Shown in pieces: positions 17,048 through 25,518 of a stretch of DNA of 64,000 bases. Position 1 is the stretch's first letter; each line of letters begins with the position of its first letter. The notes beneath the pieces are model-generated. The model was not told the DNA's origin. It saw only the letters and a list, made by a program, of their open reading frames with translations, and did no database searches. The position numbers were made by a program, and so were the translations under genes. Origin of the DNA: JAIQFL01 sp035501495 (GTDB taxonomy: Bacteria; Acidobacteriota; Terriglobia; Bryobacterales; Bryobacteraceae); assembly GCA_035501495.1 (NCBI GenBank), contig DATJWB010000279.1, forward strand, positions 31,127 through 95,126, written 5' to 3'.

Positions 17048-20000
17048 GTGACCTTATCGCGCCCGATTCTGCTCTCGGCATCACTCCTGCTGCTTACCGC
17101 CTTGCCGCGACACGCCGTTGCCGCGACCGCGCCTGAGACTCGCCTGATGCGGTTCCCGGATATCTGGAACGACCAGGTGGTGTTCGTGTATGCCGAGGAT
17201 CTGTGGGTCTCTTCGACCAAGGGTGGTCCGGCACGCCGGTTGACCGCCCATCCCGGCGACGAACTGTACCCGAAGTTCTCCCCGGACGGCAAGTGGATTG
17301 CGTTCACGGGCCAGTACGACGGTAATTCGGACGTGTTCGTCGTGCCGGCGGCCGGCGGCGAGCCCAAGCGGCTGACGTATCACCCGGCGGTCGACATGGT
17401 GCTCGGCTGGTCGCCCGACGGCCGCATCCTCTTCCGCTCGAACCGTGCCAGTGATCTTGGCGATTACACGCGCCTCTTCCTGATTTCGCCGGATGGCGGC
17501 ATGCCGGAGATGCTGAGCGTCCCGCGCGCTTCGCTGGCCAGTTTCTCGGCGGACGGCCAGCGGATCGCTTACAATCTCACGTCCCAGGAGATGCGCACCT
17601 GGAAGCGGTACCGCGGCGGGTGGAAGAGCCCGATCGCCCTATTCGATCTCAAAAGCCACTCCTACGAGCCGCTCCCCACCACGGAGGCCATGGATATGTT
17701 CCCGATGTGGCGCGGCAACGCGGTCTTCTTCATTTCCGACCGGGACGGCGTGATGAACTTGTACCGCTGCGACCTGGCTACTAAGAAAGTCGCCAAAGTG
17801 ACCAGCTACACGGAGTACGACGTCAAATGGCCGAGCCTCGGCCCGAACGCCATCGTTTACGAAAACGGCGGACTGCTGTACTCCTACGACTTGAAAACCA
17901 GCCAGGCGGCGCAGATCCCCATCCACGTGGCGAGTGACGACATCACCGCCCGGTCCGAGGTCCGCAATGTGGGCAACCGGATCGAAGACTGGGAGATTTC
18001 GCCGACTGGCGTTCGCGCATTATTCGAGGCTCGGGGCGACATCTTCACGGTGCCGGCGGAGCATGGCAGCGCGCGCAATCTGACGAACACTTCGGGCGCT
18101 CACGAGGTCAGCCCCAAATGGTCGCCCGACGGAAAGTGGATCTCGTACTTCTCCGACGTTACCGGCGAGTACGAACTTTACCTGCAGCCGCAGAAAGGCG
18201 GCGATGCCATCCGCATCACCACGGACGGCAATGAGACGCGCTTTCGCTACTCACCGGTTTGGTCGCCGGATTCGAAGAAGATTGCGTACAGCGACAAAAA
18301 GCTGCGGCTCTGGTATGTGGATATCGAGAAGAAGGAGCCGGTGCTGGTCGATAAGGCTGAGTACCAGAGCCGGCTCACGGGATCGTGGTCACCCGACAGC
18401 CGGTGGATGGCGTACACCAAACCGGTGAATTCCGTCGGTAAGGACAACATGTACCTGTACTCCCTGGAGTCGAAGAAGGTTGTGCCGATCAGCCAGGGAC
18501 TGTACGACGACGGCAACCCGGTGTTCGATCCCGAGGGCAAATTCTTGTATTTCCTCTCCAACCGGTTCTTCTACCCGAGCGCGGATAACTTCGATCAGCG
18601 ATTCCATTACGCCTACACCACCGGCATTTTCGCGCTCACGTTGAAGGCCGACACGGCGGCTCCGTTCGGGCCGGAAAGCGACGAAGAGAAGGACGCGGAC
18701 GCGAAGAAGGACGACAAGAAGCCCGAAGCCGAGAAAAAAGACGAGAAGAAGCCCGAGGAAAGCGCGGAGAAGAAGACCGACGAAAAGAAGCCGGATGAGA
18801 AGGCCGCCGAAGTGAAGCCGATACAGATCGATCTGGCCGGTCTGGCGGATCGCATTTCGCGCGTGCCCGTGGCGCCGGGCATCTACCACCGGCTGGAGGC
18901 GCGAAAGGAGAAGCTGTTCTACGTCTCGGCGCCCATGGAAGACGCGCAGATGGGCAGGCCCGGACCATCGCAGCCGGGCGGCGCGATCCACCTCTACGAC
19001 ACGAAAAAGCGGGAAGACAAGGTCGTGCTGCAGGGCTCCAACAGCTACGAACTGGACAAAGATGGCGGCAAGCTGCTGTACCGCGCGCAGAACACCTTCG
19101 GGATCATCGACGCCGCTCCCGGCAAGAAGGTCGGCGACGGCAGAGTCAACACCGCCGAGATGCAGGTGGAGTCGAACCCGCGGGATGAGTGGAAGGAGAT
19201 TCTGACGGAAGCCTGGCGCATCGAGCGCGACTTCTACTGGGACCCCGAGATGGGGGGAGCCAACTGGGCCGCGATCTACAAACGGTATGAGGCGCTGCTG
19301 CCGTGGGTGGCGCATCGCAGCGACCTCAATTACATTCTCGGCGAGATGGTCGCGGAGTTGAACACTTCCCACACGTACGTGAGCGGCGGAGACATGCCGG
19401 ACCGGAAACGCGTCAACGTCGGCATGCTGGGTGCGGATTTCGAGGCCGACGGCGGCTTCTTTCGCATCGTGAAAATCTACAAGGGCGAGAACTGGGATAA
19501 CGATACGCGCTCGCCGCTCACCGAGCCCGGCCTGAAGGTGAAAGAGGGGAACTACCTGATCGCCGTGAACGGAAGCGTGGCGCATGCGGATCGCGAGCCA
19601 TACGCGTGGTTCCAGGGACTGGCGGACCGGCTGGTGACACTCAAAATCAACGACAAGCCTGGCGAGCAGGGCGCCTGGGAGATTAACGTCAAAACGATCG
19701 GCAGCGAAGCCGGCCTGCGGTATTTGAACTGGGTGGAGGGAAACCGCCGCAAGGTGGCCGAGCTCACAGGCGGCCGCATCGGCTACATGCACGTACCGGA
19801 CACTTTCGTGGACGGAGTGCGGATGTTCGACAAATATTTCACGGGCCAGCAGGGCTTGGACGGCCTGATTGTAGATGAGCGATTCAACCACGGCGGGTGG
19901 TCGCCGGATTTCTACACCGAGAAGCTGGGGCGGCGGCCCCTGCTGGCGCTGTCGCCGCGGGAAGGCAAGGAATTTCTGCCGCAGAACGGGTTCTTCGGGC

Positions 20001-20392
20001 CGAAGATCATGATCGTGAACGAGATGGCGGGGTCGGGCGGCGACCTCTTCCCGTACTACTTCAAGAAGGAGAAGATCGGGCCGCTGGTCGGCACGCGGAC
20101 GTGGGGTGGAGTAGTGGGGATGGGCGGATTCCCCTCGACGCTGGATGGCGGCAGTGTCACCGCGCCGGGCTTTGCCTGGTGGGAGCCGAATGACAAGGGC
20201 AGCGGTGAGTGGGTGGTGGAGAACCACGGGGTGGAGCCCGATTATGTAGTGGAACAGCGTCCGGACCTGGTGCTCCAGGGGCACGACCCGCAGTTGGAGA
20301 AGGCCGTGGAACTGGCACTGGACGCCCTGAAGAAGATGCCGGCACCGATGCACCGGCCGGCGTACCCGATCAAGACGAACGGCGCCAAATAA
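17048..20392 (+). CDS. Tricorn protease homologue (S41 peptidase), exported
   Basis: A 1,114-residue protein starting at GTG, with GGAGG 5 bases upstream and a signal peptide (LLSASLLLLTALPRHAVA). Two N-terminal beta-propellers are built of TolB/WD-like repeats (FSPDGKWIAFTGQYDG, WSPDGRILFRSNRAS, WSPDSKKIAYSDKKL). A PDZ region and the C-terminal S41 catalytic domain follow, with the nucleophile in NEMAGSGGDLFPYYF (Ser near residue 996) and the Tricorn LIVDERFNHGGWSPDFYTEKL segment. Archaeal Tricorn trims peptides from the proteasome; exported bacterial forms probably degrade peptides in the periplasm. A highly charged Lys/Glu/Asp-rich insert at about 544-590 is unusual. Confidence 0.9.
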   Translation: MTLSRPILLSASLLLLTALPRHAVAATAPETRLMRFPDIWNDQVVFVYAEDLWVSSTKGGPARRLTAHPGDELYPKFSPDGKWIAFTGQYDGNSDVFVVPAAGGEPKRLTYHPAVDMVLGWSPDGRILFRSNRASDLGDYTRLFLISPDGGMPEMLSVPRASLASFSADGQRIAYNLTSQEMRTWKRYRGGWKSPIALFDLKSHSYEPLPTTEAMDMFPMWRGNAVFFISDRDGVMNLYRCDLATKKVAKVTSYTEYDVKWPSLGPNAIVYENGGLLYSYDLKTSQAAQIPIHVASDDITARSEVRNVGNRIEDWEISPTGVRALFEARGDIFTVPAEHGSARNLTNTSGAHEVSPKWSPDGKWISYFSDVTGEYELYLQPQKGGDAIRITTDGNETRFRYSPVWSPDSKKIAYSDKKLRLWYVDIEKKEPVLVDKAEYQSRLTGSWSPDSRWMAYTKPVNSVGKDNMYLYSLESKKVVPISQGLYDDGNPVFDPEGKFLYFLSNRFFYPSADNFDQRFHYAYTTGIFALTLKADTAAPFGPESDEEKDADAKKDDKKPEAEKKDEKKPEESAEKKTDEKKPDEKAAEVKPIQIDLAGLADRISRVPVAPGIYHRLEARKEKLFYVSAPMEDAQMGRPGPSQPGGAIHLYDTKKREDKVVLQGSNSYELDKDGGKLLYRAQNTFGIIDAAPGKKVGDGRVNTAEMQVESNPRDEWKEILTEAWRIERDFYWDPEMGGANWAAIYKRYEALLPWVAHRSDLNYILGEMVAELNTSHTYVSGGDMPDRKRVNVGMLGADFEADGGFFRIVKIYKGENWDNDTRSPLTEPGLKVKEGNYLIAVNGSVAHADREPYAWFQGLADRLVTLKINDKPGEQGAWEINVKTIGSEAGLRYLNWVEGNRRKVAELTGGRIGYMHVPDTFVDGVRMFDKYFTGQQGLDGLIVDERFNHGGWSPDFYTEKLGRRPLLALSPREGKEFLPQNGFFGPKIMIVNEMAGSGGDLFPYYFKKEKIGPLVGTRTWGGVVGMGGFPSTLDGGSVTAPGFAWWEPNDKGSGEWVVENHGVEPDYVVEQRPDLVLQGHDPQLEKAVELALDALKKMPAPMHRPAYPIKTNGAK

Positions 20393-20497
20393 TCTGCCGC
20401 CGTTCGTCAGCCTCGAAAACCTATAGCAAAAGCCAAAAACCGGCGCCGGTGCGCCGATGTATCATGATTGTGCGCCTTCGAGGAGGGCGATCTAACG

Positions 20498-21427
20498 ATG
20501 CGCGCGTTTCTACCGTTGACCACAGCGGCTTTCGCGATTCTCGCCTCGAAGGCCGCCGGGCCCGTCAACAGGCCGCCAATCACCAATATCGCGAATTTCG
20601 TAGTCAAGACGGACAACCTGGACGAGGTGCGCAAGTTCTACTCCGGCGTGCTCGGCTACGACGAGGTTTTCCGGCACAAACGGGCGATTACCGGCGCGGC
20701 GGACCTGGCGGTGTTCAAAGTGAACGACCACCAGTACATCGAGGTGGCCCAGACGCTGGAAAAGGAATCGGACGACAAACTCATTCAGATCGGCTTCGAG
20801 ACCGGGGACGCACGGAAACTGCGTGACTATCTGGCTTCCCGAGGCGTGGACGTTCCGGCGCGCGTGGCGAAGGATTCGGACGGCAATTACAGCTTCGTGG
20901 TGAAGGACCCCGAAGGGCACAACGTCGAATTCGTCGAGTATGTGAAGGGCTCGCTGCATTCGAAATACAACGGCAAGGCCCTTTCGGAGCGCCGCATTTC
21001 GGACCACATCCTGCATGTCGGCGTGCATGTGAAGAGTCCGGAGGCCGAGGACAAGTTCTATAAAGACACCCTGGGGTTTCGCTTCCTCTGGCAGGGGGGG
21101 CCGCGGGACGACCGCGTCGATTGGATCTCGCTGCTGACACCCGATGGCGACAACTGGATCGAGTACATGGTGGTCCACGACGGTCCTCCCACCCCGCAAC
21201 AACTCGGCGTCTGGCACCACGTCTGCGTCGGAACACTGGATATGCAGGCGGTCTACAAAACCGTGATGGATCGCGGCTACAAGCCGCCTCGCGAACCCAA
21301 TGTGGCTCGCGACGGCAGGATGCTGCTGCAACTGTACGATAAGCACAACACGCGGACGGAAGTCATGATCCGCAAGCCCGTGCAGAAGCCCTGCTGCTCG
21401 GAGAACATGGATCCCTACATCAAATGA
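20498..21427 (+). CDS. Two-domain VOC (glyoxalase/dioxygenase-like) protein
   Basis: A 309-residue protein with a short hydrophobic N-terminus and two vicinal-oxygen-chelate domains: ITNIANFVVKTDNLDEVRKFYSGVLGYDE (about 28-140) and SDHILHVGVHVKSPEAEDKFYKDTLGFRF (about 170-300). Candidate metal ligands include the His of HILHVGVH, the Glu of WIEYMVVHDG and HVCVG. The start has AGGAGGG 10 bases upstream. Its stop overlaps the ATG of the first enolase-superfamily gene (ATGA), so the three genes here form one transcription unit. The substrate is unknown, but the company suggests sugar-acid catabolism. Confidence 0.75.
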   Translation: MRAFLPLTTAAFAILASKAAGPVNRPPITNIANFVVKTDNLDEVRKFYSGVLGYDEVFRHKRAITGAADLAVFKVNDHQYIEVAQTLEKESDDKLIQIGFETGDARKLRDYLASRGVDVPARVAKDSDGNYSFVVKDPEGHNVEFVEYVKGSLHSKYNGKALSERRISDHILHVGVHVKSPEAEDKFYKDTLGFRFLWQGGPRDDRVDWISLLTPDGDNWIEYMVVHDGPPTPQQLGVWHHVCVGTLDMQAVYKTVMDRGYKPPREPNVARDGRMLLQLYDKHNTRTEVMIRKPVQKPCCSENMDPYIK

Positions 21428-22563
21428 GAGCCAGGCGACGTAAGCTACCGGGTGCGGGGATCGCGGTGTTCGCTCCTCCCGACGCGACGGATCATCCGCT
21501 GAAGATCGTCGGGTTGCACGCCTGGCGGGTGAAGGAGCCGGTTTCGAACCGCCGCTACACGGTTGTGCGGCTGGAGTCGCAGGGAGGAACGTCCGGCTAC
21601 GGCGAGGGGGGGCCTGCGCTGGCGGCCGAAATCGCCGCAGCGAGGGGTGCTGTGATGGGCCGGCGGGCGACGGATTCCGAAATCATACGCGCCGCGCTCG
21701 GTCACGTGCCCTCGATGGAGGCGGCGGTGGGGAACGCGATGCTGGACCTGGTGAGCCGCGCGAAGAGTGTGCCGATCTACCAGTATCTGGGCGGACCGGT
21801 CCGGTACAAGGCGCGGCTTCTGGCGCATCTGGAAGGCAAGACCGCGGTGGAATCCGAGCCATCGCTGGAACGCGCCAAACGGCAGGGGTTCCAGGCATTC
21901 ACCATGGCCGCTTCGCAGCGGGACGCGATGATTCCCCTTCGTGCCTACGTGGACCTGGTGCGCAAGCACGTGGCGGATATGCAGGTGCTGGCGGGATCGG
22001 CGGCGGAATGGGTTCTGGACGGCGAGGGCGCCATGACGCCGGGCGACGCGGCAACGGTGGCGGTTGCGCTGGAGCGGCTCCACCCAATCTGGTTCGACGA
22101 GCCCACGGGCGTGATCACGCCGGATGGGTTGTCGAAGATTGTGGACGAATCGGTGATGCCGATCGGCCTGGGCCGCGCCATCACGGAGATCGGCGGGTTC
22201 CAGAGGCTGCTGGCGGGCGGCTCGGTGAACATCGTCCGGCCGGACCTGGGACGGAACAGCCTGACCAAGATCAAGCGCGTGGCGGCCATCGCGGAGACCC
22301 ACTATGTGGCGATCGCGCCGTTCCACAATGGAGGCCCCATCGGCGCGATGGCGGGGATTCATTTGAACGCCGCCCTCATTCACGCGTACGCGCAACAGAT
22401 TCCCGTGCCGGCGTCCGATCGCGATGCCTCCATGCGCGCGGAGATCACTTCCGGGCTCAAGGAGGCCGGGGACAAGGGCTTTTTCGCACTGATCAATCGC
22501 CCGGGCCTGGGATTCGAGGTGAACGAAAAGGCGCTCGACGCCTACAGCGAGGAGCGCATATGA
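21424..22563 (+). CDS. Enolase-superfamily protein with altered active site
   Basis: A 379-residue mandelate-racemase/muconate-lactonizing-type protein. Domain signals are present: GYGEGGPALAAEIAAA, SMEAAVGNAMLDLVSRAKSVPIYQYLGG, WVLDGEGAMTP (first metal Asp) and LHPIWFDEPTG (second metal Glu). The third metal site normally reads GE but here is GLGRAITE, and the strand that usually holds the KxK base reads GFQAFTMAAS without lysine. Either a different chemistry or loss of activity is likely. It overlaps both neighbours by 4 bases (ATGA). Confidence 0.7.
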   Translation: MRARRRKLPGAGIAVFAPPDATDHPLKIVGLHAWRVKEPVSNRRYTVVRLESQGGTSGYGEGGPALAAEIAAARGAVMGRRATDSEIIRAALGHVPSMEAAVGNAMLDLVSRAKSVPIYQYLGGPVRYKARLLAHLEGKTAVESEPSLERAKRQGFQAFTMAASQRDAMIPLRAYVDLVRKHVADMQVLAGSAAEWVLDGEGAMTPGDAATVAVALERLHPIWFDEPTGVITPDGLSKIVDESVMPIGLGRAITEIGGFQRLLAGGSVNIVRPDLGRNSLTKIKRVAAIAETHYVAIAPFHNGGPIGAMAGIHLNAALIHAYAQQIPVPASDRDASMRAEITSGLKEAGDKGFFALINRPGLGFEVNEKALDAYSEERI

Positions 22564-23909
22564 AACGGAGGCAACTCTTGGGCGCGCTCGCGGGCGCCGG
22601 CGCCTTGAGCGCGGCTTCCGGGCCTCGACGCGCGACGCGATCGCTGCCGGGAAATTGCGGCTGCGCGCCGCAGATCGTTACCGCGACGGACAAGCCGCCG
22701 GGCGGGGCGGCGTTTCGCGATGTGGGATCGAAATTGCGGATCACCAACATGCGAGTCTTCGGCGTGACGTTGGATGAGCGGATCGCGCAGGCCGACCGGC
22801 CATACGTCTTCGTCAAGATCGAGACCAACCAGGGAGTGACGGGCTGGGGTGAGGCCACGCTCGAAGGGAAGGCCGGCGCGGCGATGGCTTGCGTGATGGA
22901 TCTGAAGGACCTGATCCTCGGCAGCGATCCCATGCAGGTGGAGCACCTCTACCAGACGATGTACCTCGGCAGCTTTTACCGCGGCGGCCCGGTGCTGGGA
23001 TCCGCCATCTCGGGCATCGACCAGGCGTTGTGGGACATACGCGGCAAGGTGATGAACATGCCGGTGTATGAGATGCTGGGCGGCCCGGTGGATGCGCGCG
23101 GCGTGCGCGGGTATTATCACGCATCTGCGTGGACCCTGCCGGAGGCTCGCGAGCTTCGCGACAAGACGAAGGCCGCCGGGGTGACCGCGCTCAAGTTCCA
23201 GTTACCCGACTTGCTGGAGTGGGTGGAGACCAACGCCAAGATCAAGCGCGCCGTGGCGCACATGGAGATGTTGCGCGAGGGATTGGGGCCCGATCTCGAT
23301 TTTGCCGTGGATTTCCACGCGCGGCCGAGCCCGACGGTTGCGGCCATTATTCTGCGCGAGATCGAGCCGCTGCACCTGTTGTTTGCGGAAGAGATCTGCC
23401 CTCCGGAGAATGTCCGGGCGATGGCGCGGGCGGTGAGGCATTCGACCACCCCGATTGCGACCGGCGAGCGGCTGATTGCGTCATACGGTTACACGGAACT
23501 GATCGACATGGGGGTTGTGGACGTTCTGCAGCCCGATATCGCGCATGTGGGCGGCGTGACGGCGTTGTGGAAAGTGTCAGCCGCGGCGGAAGCATCGGGA
23601 ATTCGCATGGCGCCGCATGCCTGCGAAGGACCCATCGGCGGCATAGCCAGTTTGCACGTGGATGCGGCGGGGCCGAATTTTCTGGCCCAGGAGATCTGCG
23701 GCTTCGTGGATGCCGGGGAGAAGAATCGCGTCTGGGAAGACCTGATGGGATTCCCAGCCATGCGCATGGTGGACGGCCGCTATCCTCTGCCCACGAAGGT
23801 GGGACTGGGTGTGGACATCAACGAAGCGGCGCTGAAGCGGTATCCGTTCCAGGGCACGCGGCCGTTCGTGATGGCCTTTCACGAGGACGGGGCGGTGGCG
23901 TCGATTTAA
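22560..23909 (+). CDS. Galactonate-dehydratase-like enolase-superfamily enzyme, Tat signal-like N-terminus
   Basis: A 449-residue protein starting MKRRQLLGALAGAGALSA, a twin-arginine-type signal. The enzyme part matches D-galactonate dehydratase-like members: WGEATLEGKAGAAM, DLDFAVDFHARPSPT (metal Asp and nearby His), LLFAEEICPPENV (metal Glu), PIATGERLIAS (third metal Glu) and the catalytic-side MAPHACEGPIGGIASLHVD. Such enzymes remove water from sugar acids to give 2-keto-3-deoxy acids. The exact substrate is uncertain. It overlaps the preceding enolase-like gene by 4 bases. Confidence 0.75.
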   Translation: MKRRQLLGALAGAGALSAASGPRRATRSLPGNCGCAPQIVTATDKPPGGAAFRDVGSKLRITNMRVFGVTLDERIAQADRPYVFVKIETNQGVTGWGEATLEGKAGAAMACVMDLKDLILGSDPMQVEHLYQTMYLGSFYRGGPVLGSAISGIDQALWDIRGKVMNMPVYEMLGGPVDARGVRGYYHASAWTLPEARELRDKTKAAGVTALKFQLPDLLEWVETNAKIKRAVAHMEMLREGLGPDLDFAVDFHARPSPTVAAIILREIEPLHLLFAEEICPPENVRAMARAVRHSTTPIATGERLIASYGYTELIDMGVVDVLQPDIAHVGGVTALWKVSAAAEASGIRMAPHACEGPIGGIASLHVDAAGPNFLAQEICGFVDAGEKNRVWEDLMGFPAMRMVDGRYPLPTKVGLGVDINEAALKRYPFQGTRPFVMAFHEDGAVASI

Positions 23910-24134
23910 GGGATCTGACCGCCGGGGTCACGGGCCGGCAGAGCCTGCCAGGAGCAGATTCCGGCTTATCCGGTGGAGGGGTGCCGTACAGTTTCACCCG
24001 CGAAGTCGTCTTGCACGGGCATCAGCCAAGGTTCGTCAGGCTGGAAACCCCTTCGCCGCCACTGGCGCGGTACGCGCCCGACAAGCGCCCCGATGCGTCG
24101 GGCAGGAGAAGTGCCTCCGCCACACCTACGCAAT

Positions 24135-25475
24135 TTACTTGGCGGCGCGGGCGGCCTTCAGATTGTCGCGATAGGCCGGCTGCCTGGGATCGAGTTCCGC
24201 CGCCCGCTGGAAGTATCCCACCGCCCGCCTGGCATCGCCCTGCGCGAGTGCCACCTCACCCAAAGCGTTGTGCACTTCCGCGGCTGAGGGCTTCAGCTCG
24301 AGTGCGGCCTCGAGACTATGCCGGGCCTGCGGCCAGTTCCCGGCGCCTTTTTCAATCGATCCGAGCAGGTAGTGATACAGCCACTCGGAAGGAGCGAGGC
24401 TGACAGCTTCCTGCGCGTAGTCGCGCGCGGTGTCGTACTTGTGCAGGTCGTAATAGAGGCTCCCCAGGCGAAACAGAATCGTTGCGTCCGAAGGACGAAT
24501 CTCACGCGCTGTTTCCAGGCGCAACGCAGCCGTCATGATATCGCCTGACTCCACAAGCCTCTTGGCCTGCTCCACCAGTTTCGCCGCGTCGCGTTGCGCC
24601 GATGCGTCGGCCTTGGACTTCTTCGTCAGCTCGCCGAACTTCGCCAGCGCTTCCCGCCGGTCGTCCGCGCGCCCCATACCGCCGTACGCTCGCGCCAGGT
24701 GATAGTAGATCTCCGACTCGTTCCCTCCCAGCTTCAGCGCGGTCTGCAGTTCCGCCATCGCTTCCTGGTATCGGCTGTGGCGGTTGTACGCCGTCCCGAG
24801 AAGATAGTGCGGCTCGTAAGCATTGGGCACCAGTTTGACGAGCTTCTGGAGCACGTCGATCGCCTGGTCCTCCTGCCCTTTCCGCAGTTCGATGTTGGCC
24901 AGGCCGAGCAGCGCCGAATGGTGACTCGGATCGATGCGCAAGGCCGCCTGAAATTCCCGTTCGGCCGCGTCCTGGTTGCCCGCCCCAAAGTAGGCTGCTC
25001 CCAGGTCCGCATGAGCCTGCGGATTGCCGCTTTCCAGCCTGACCAGCGCCTCGAGAGTCTCCACAGCCTTCTCGAAAACCTTGCCGCGCAGGTACAACTC
25101 CCCCGCGCCCCGAAGGGCATCCCGGTTTTTCGGATCCAGCTTGAGAGCCTGCGCGTAGGCGGCGAGGGCCTCCTCATCGTTGCCCCGCTCGGCATAAGCT
25201 TCGCCCAGACCAAGGTAAGCGAAAGTCAGCTTGGGATCGCATTGCACTGCGGACTGGAAGCTGATCAGGGCCGCGGACACGTCCTTCATCCGGTATTGGG
25301 AGATGCCGAGAAAGAACAAGATGTCACAGCGGGGCGATTGTTTGTGCGCCAGTTCGAAAAGCCGCGCAGCCTCGGCGTAATGGCCCGACTCGAAAGCGCG
25401 CTGCCCGTCCTGCAAGGCTGTCTGTCCCCACGCCAAACAGGCCAGGCACGTGGCGGCAACGGATCTCGCGAGCAC
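24135..25475 (-). CDS. Exported TPR-repeat protein
   Basis: A 446-residue protein starting at GTG with a signal peptide (VLARSVAATCLACLAWGQ). The rest is a nearly continuous array of tetratricopeptide units, for example AFESGHYAEAARLFELAHKQSP, AYLGLGEAYAERGNDEEALAAYAQALKLDP, AHADLGAAYFGAGNQDAAEREFQAALRIDP and ALGEVALAQGDARRAVGYFQRAAELDP, roughly ten units. TPR arrays bind protein partners; none can be named. It is divergent from the first FG-GAP gene, and only 43 bases separate the two start codons. Confidence 0.85.
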   Translation of the reverse strand: MLARSVAATCLACLAWGQTALQDGQRAFESGHYAEAARLFELAHKQSPRCDILFFLGISQYRMKDVSAALISFQSAVQCDPKLTFAYLGLGEAYAERGNDEEALAAYAQALKLDPKNRDALRGAGELYLRGKVFEKAVETLEALVRLESGNPQAHADLGAAYFGAGNQDAAEREFQAALRIDPSHHSALLGLANIELRKGQEDQAIDVLQKLVKLVPNAYEPHYLLGTAYNRHSRYQEAMAELQTALKLGGNESEIYYHLARAYGGMGRADDRREALAKFGELTKKSKADASAQRDAAKLVEQAKRLVESGDIMTAALRLETAREIRPSDATILFRLGSLYYDLHKYDTARDYAQEAVSLAPSEWLYHYLLGSIEKGAGNWPQARHSLEAALELKPSAAEVHNALGEVALAQGDARRAVGYFQRAAELDPRQPAYRDNLKAARAAK

Positions 25476-25518
25476 GATTTTTATTGTAAGCCGCGCGGGC
25501 TACAATGAAGCGACTCCC

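Noticed and set aside
18389..20353. A 654-codon open frame on the minus strand
   Set aside because: Antisense to the Tricorn protease; the Phe/Leu/Val-rich stretch is only the complement of the Lys/Glu insert.
23910..24134. A gene in the gap between the galactonate-dehydratase-like gene and the TPR gene
   Set aside because: Open frames here have no ribosome site or family resemblance, and no hairpin or repeat was recognised.
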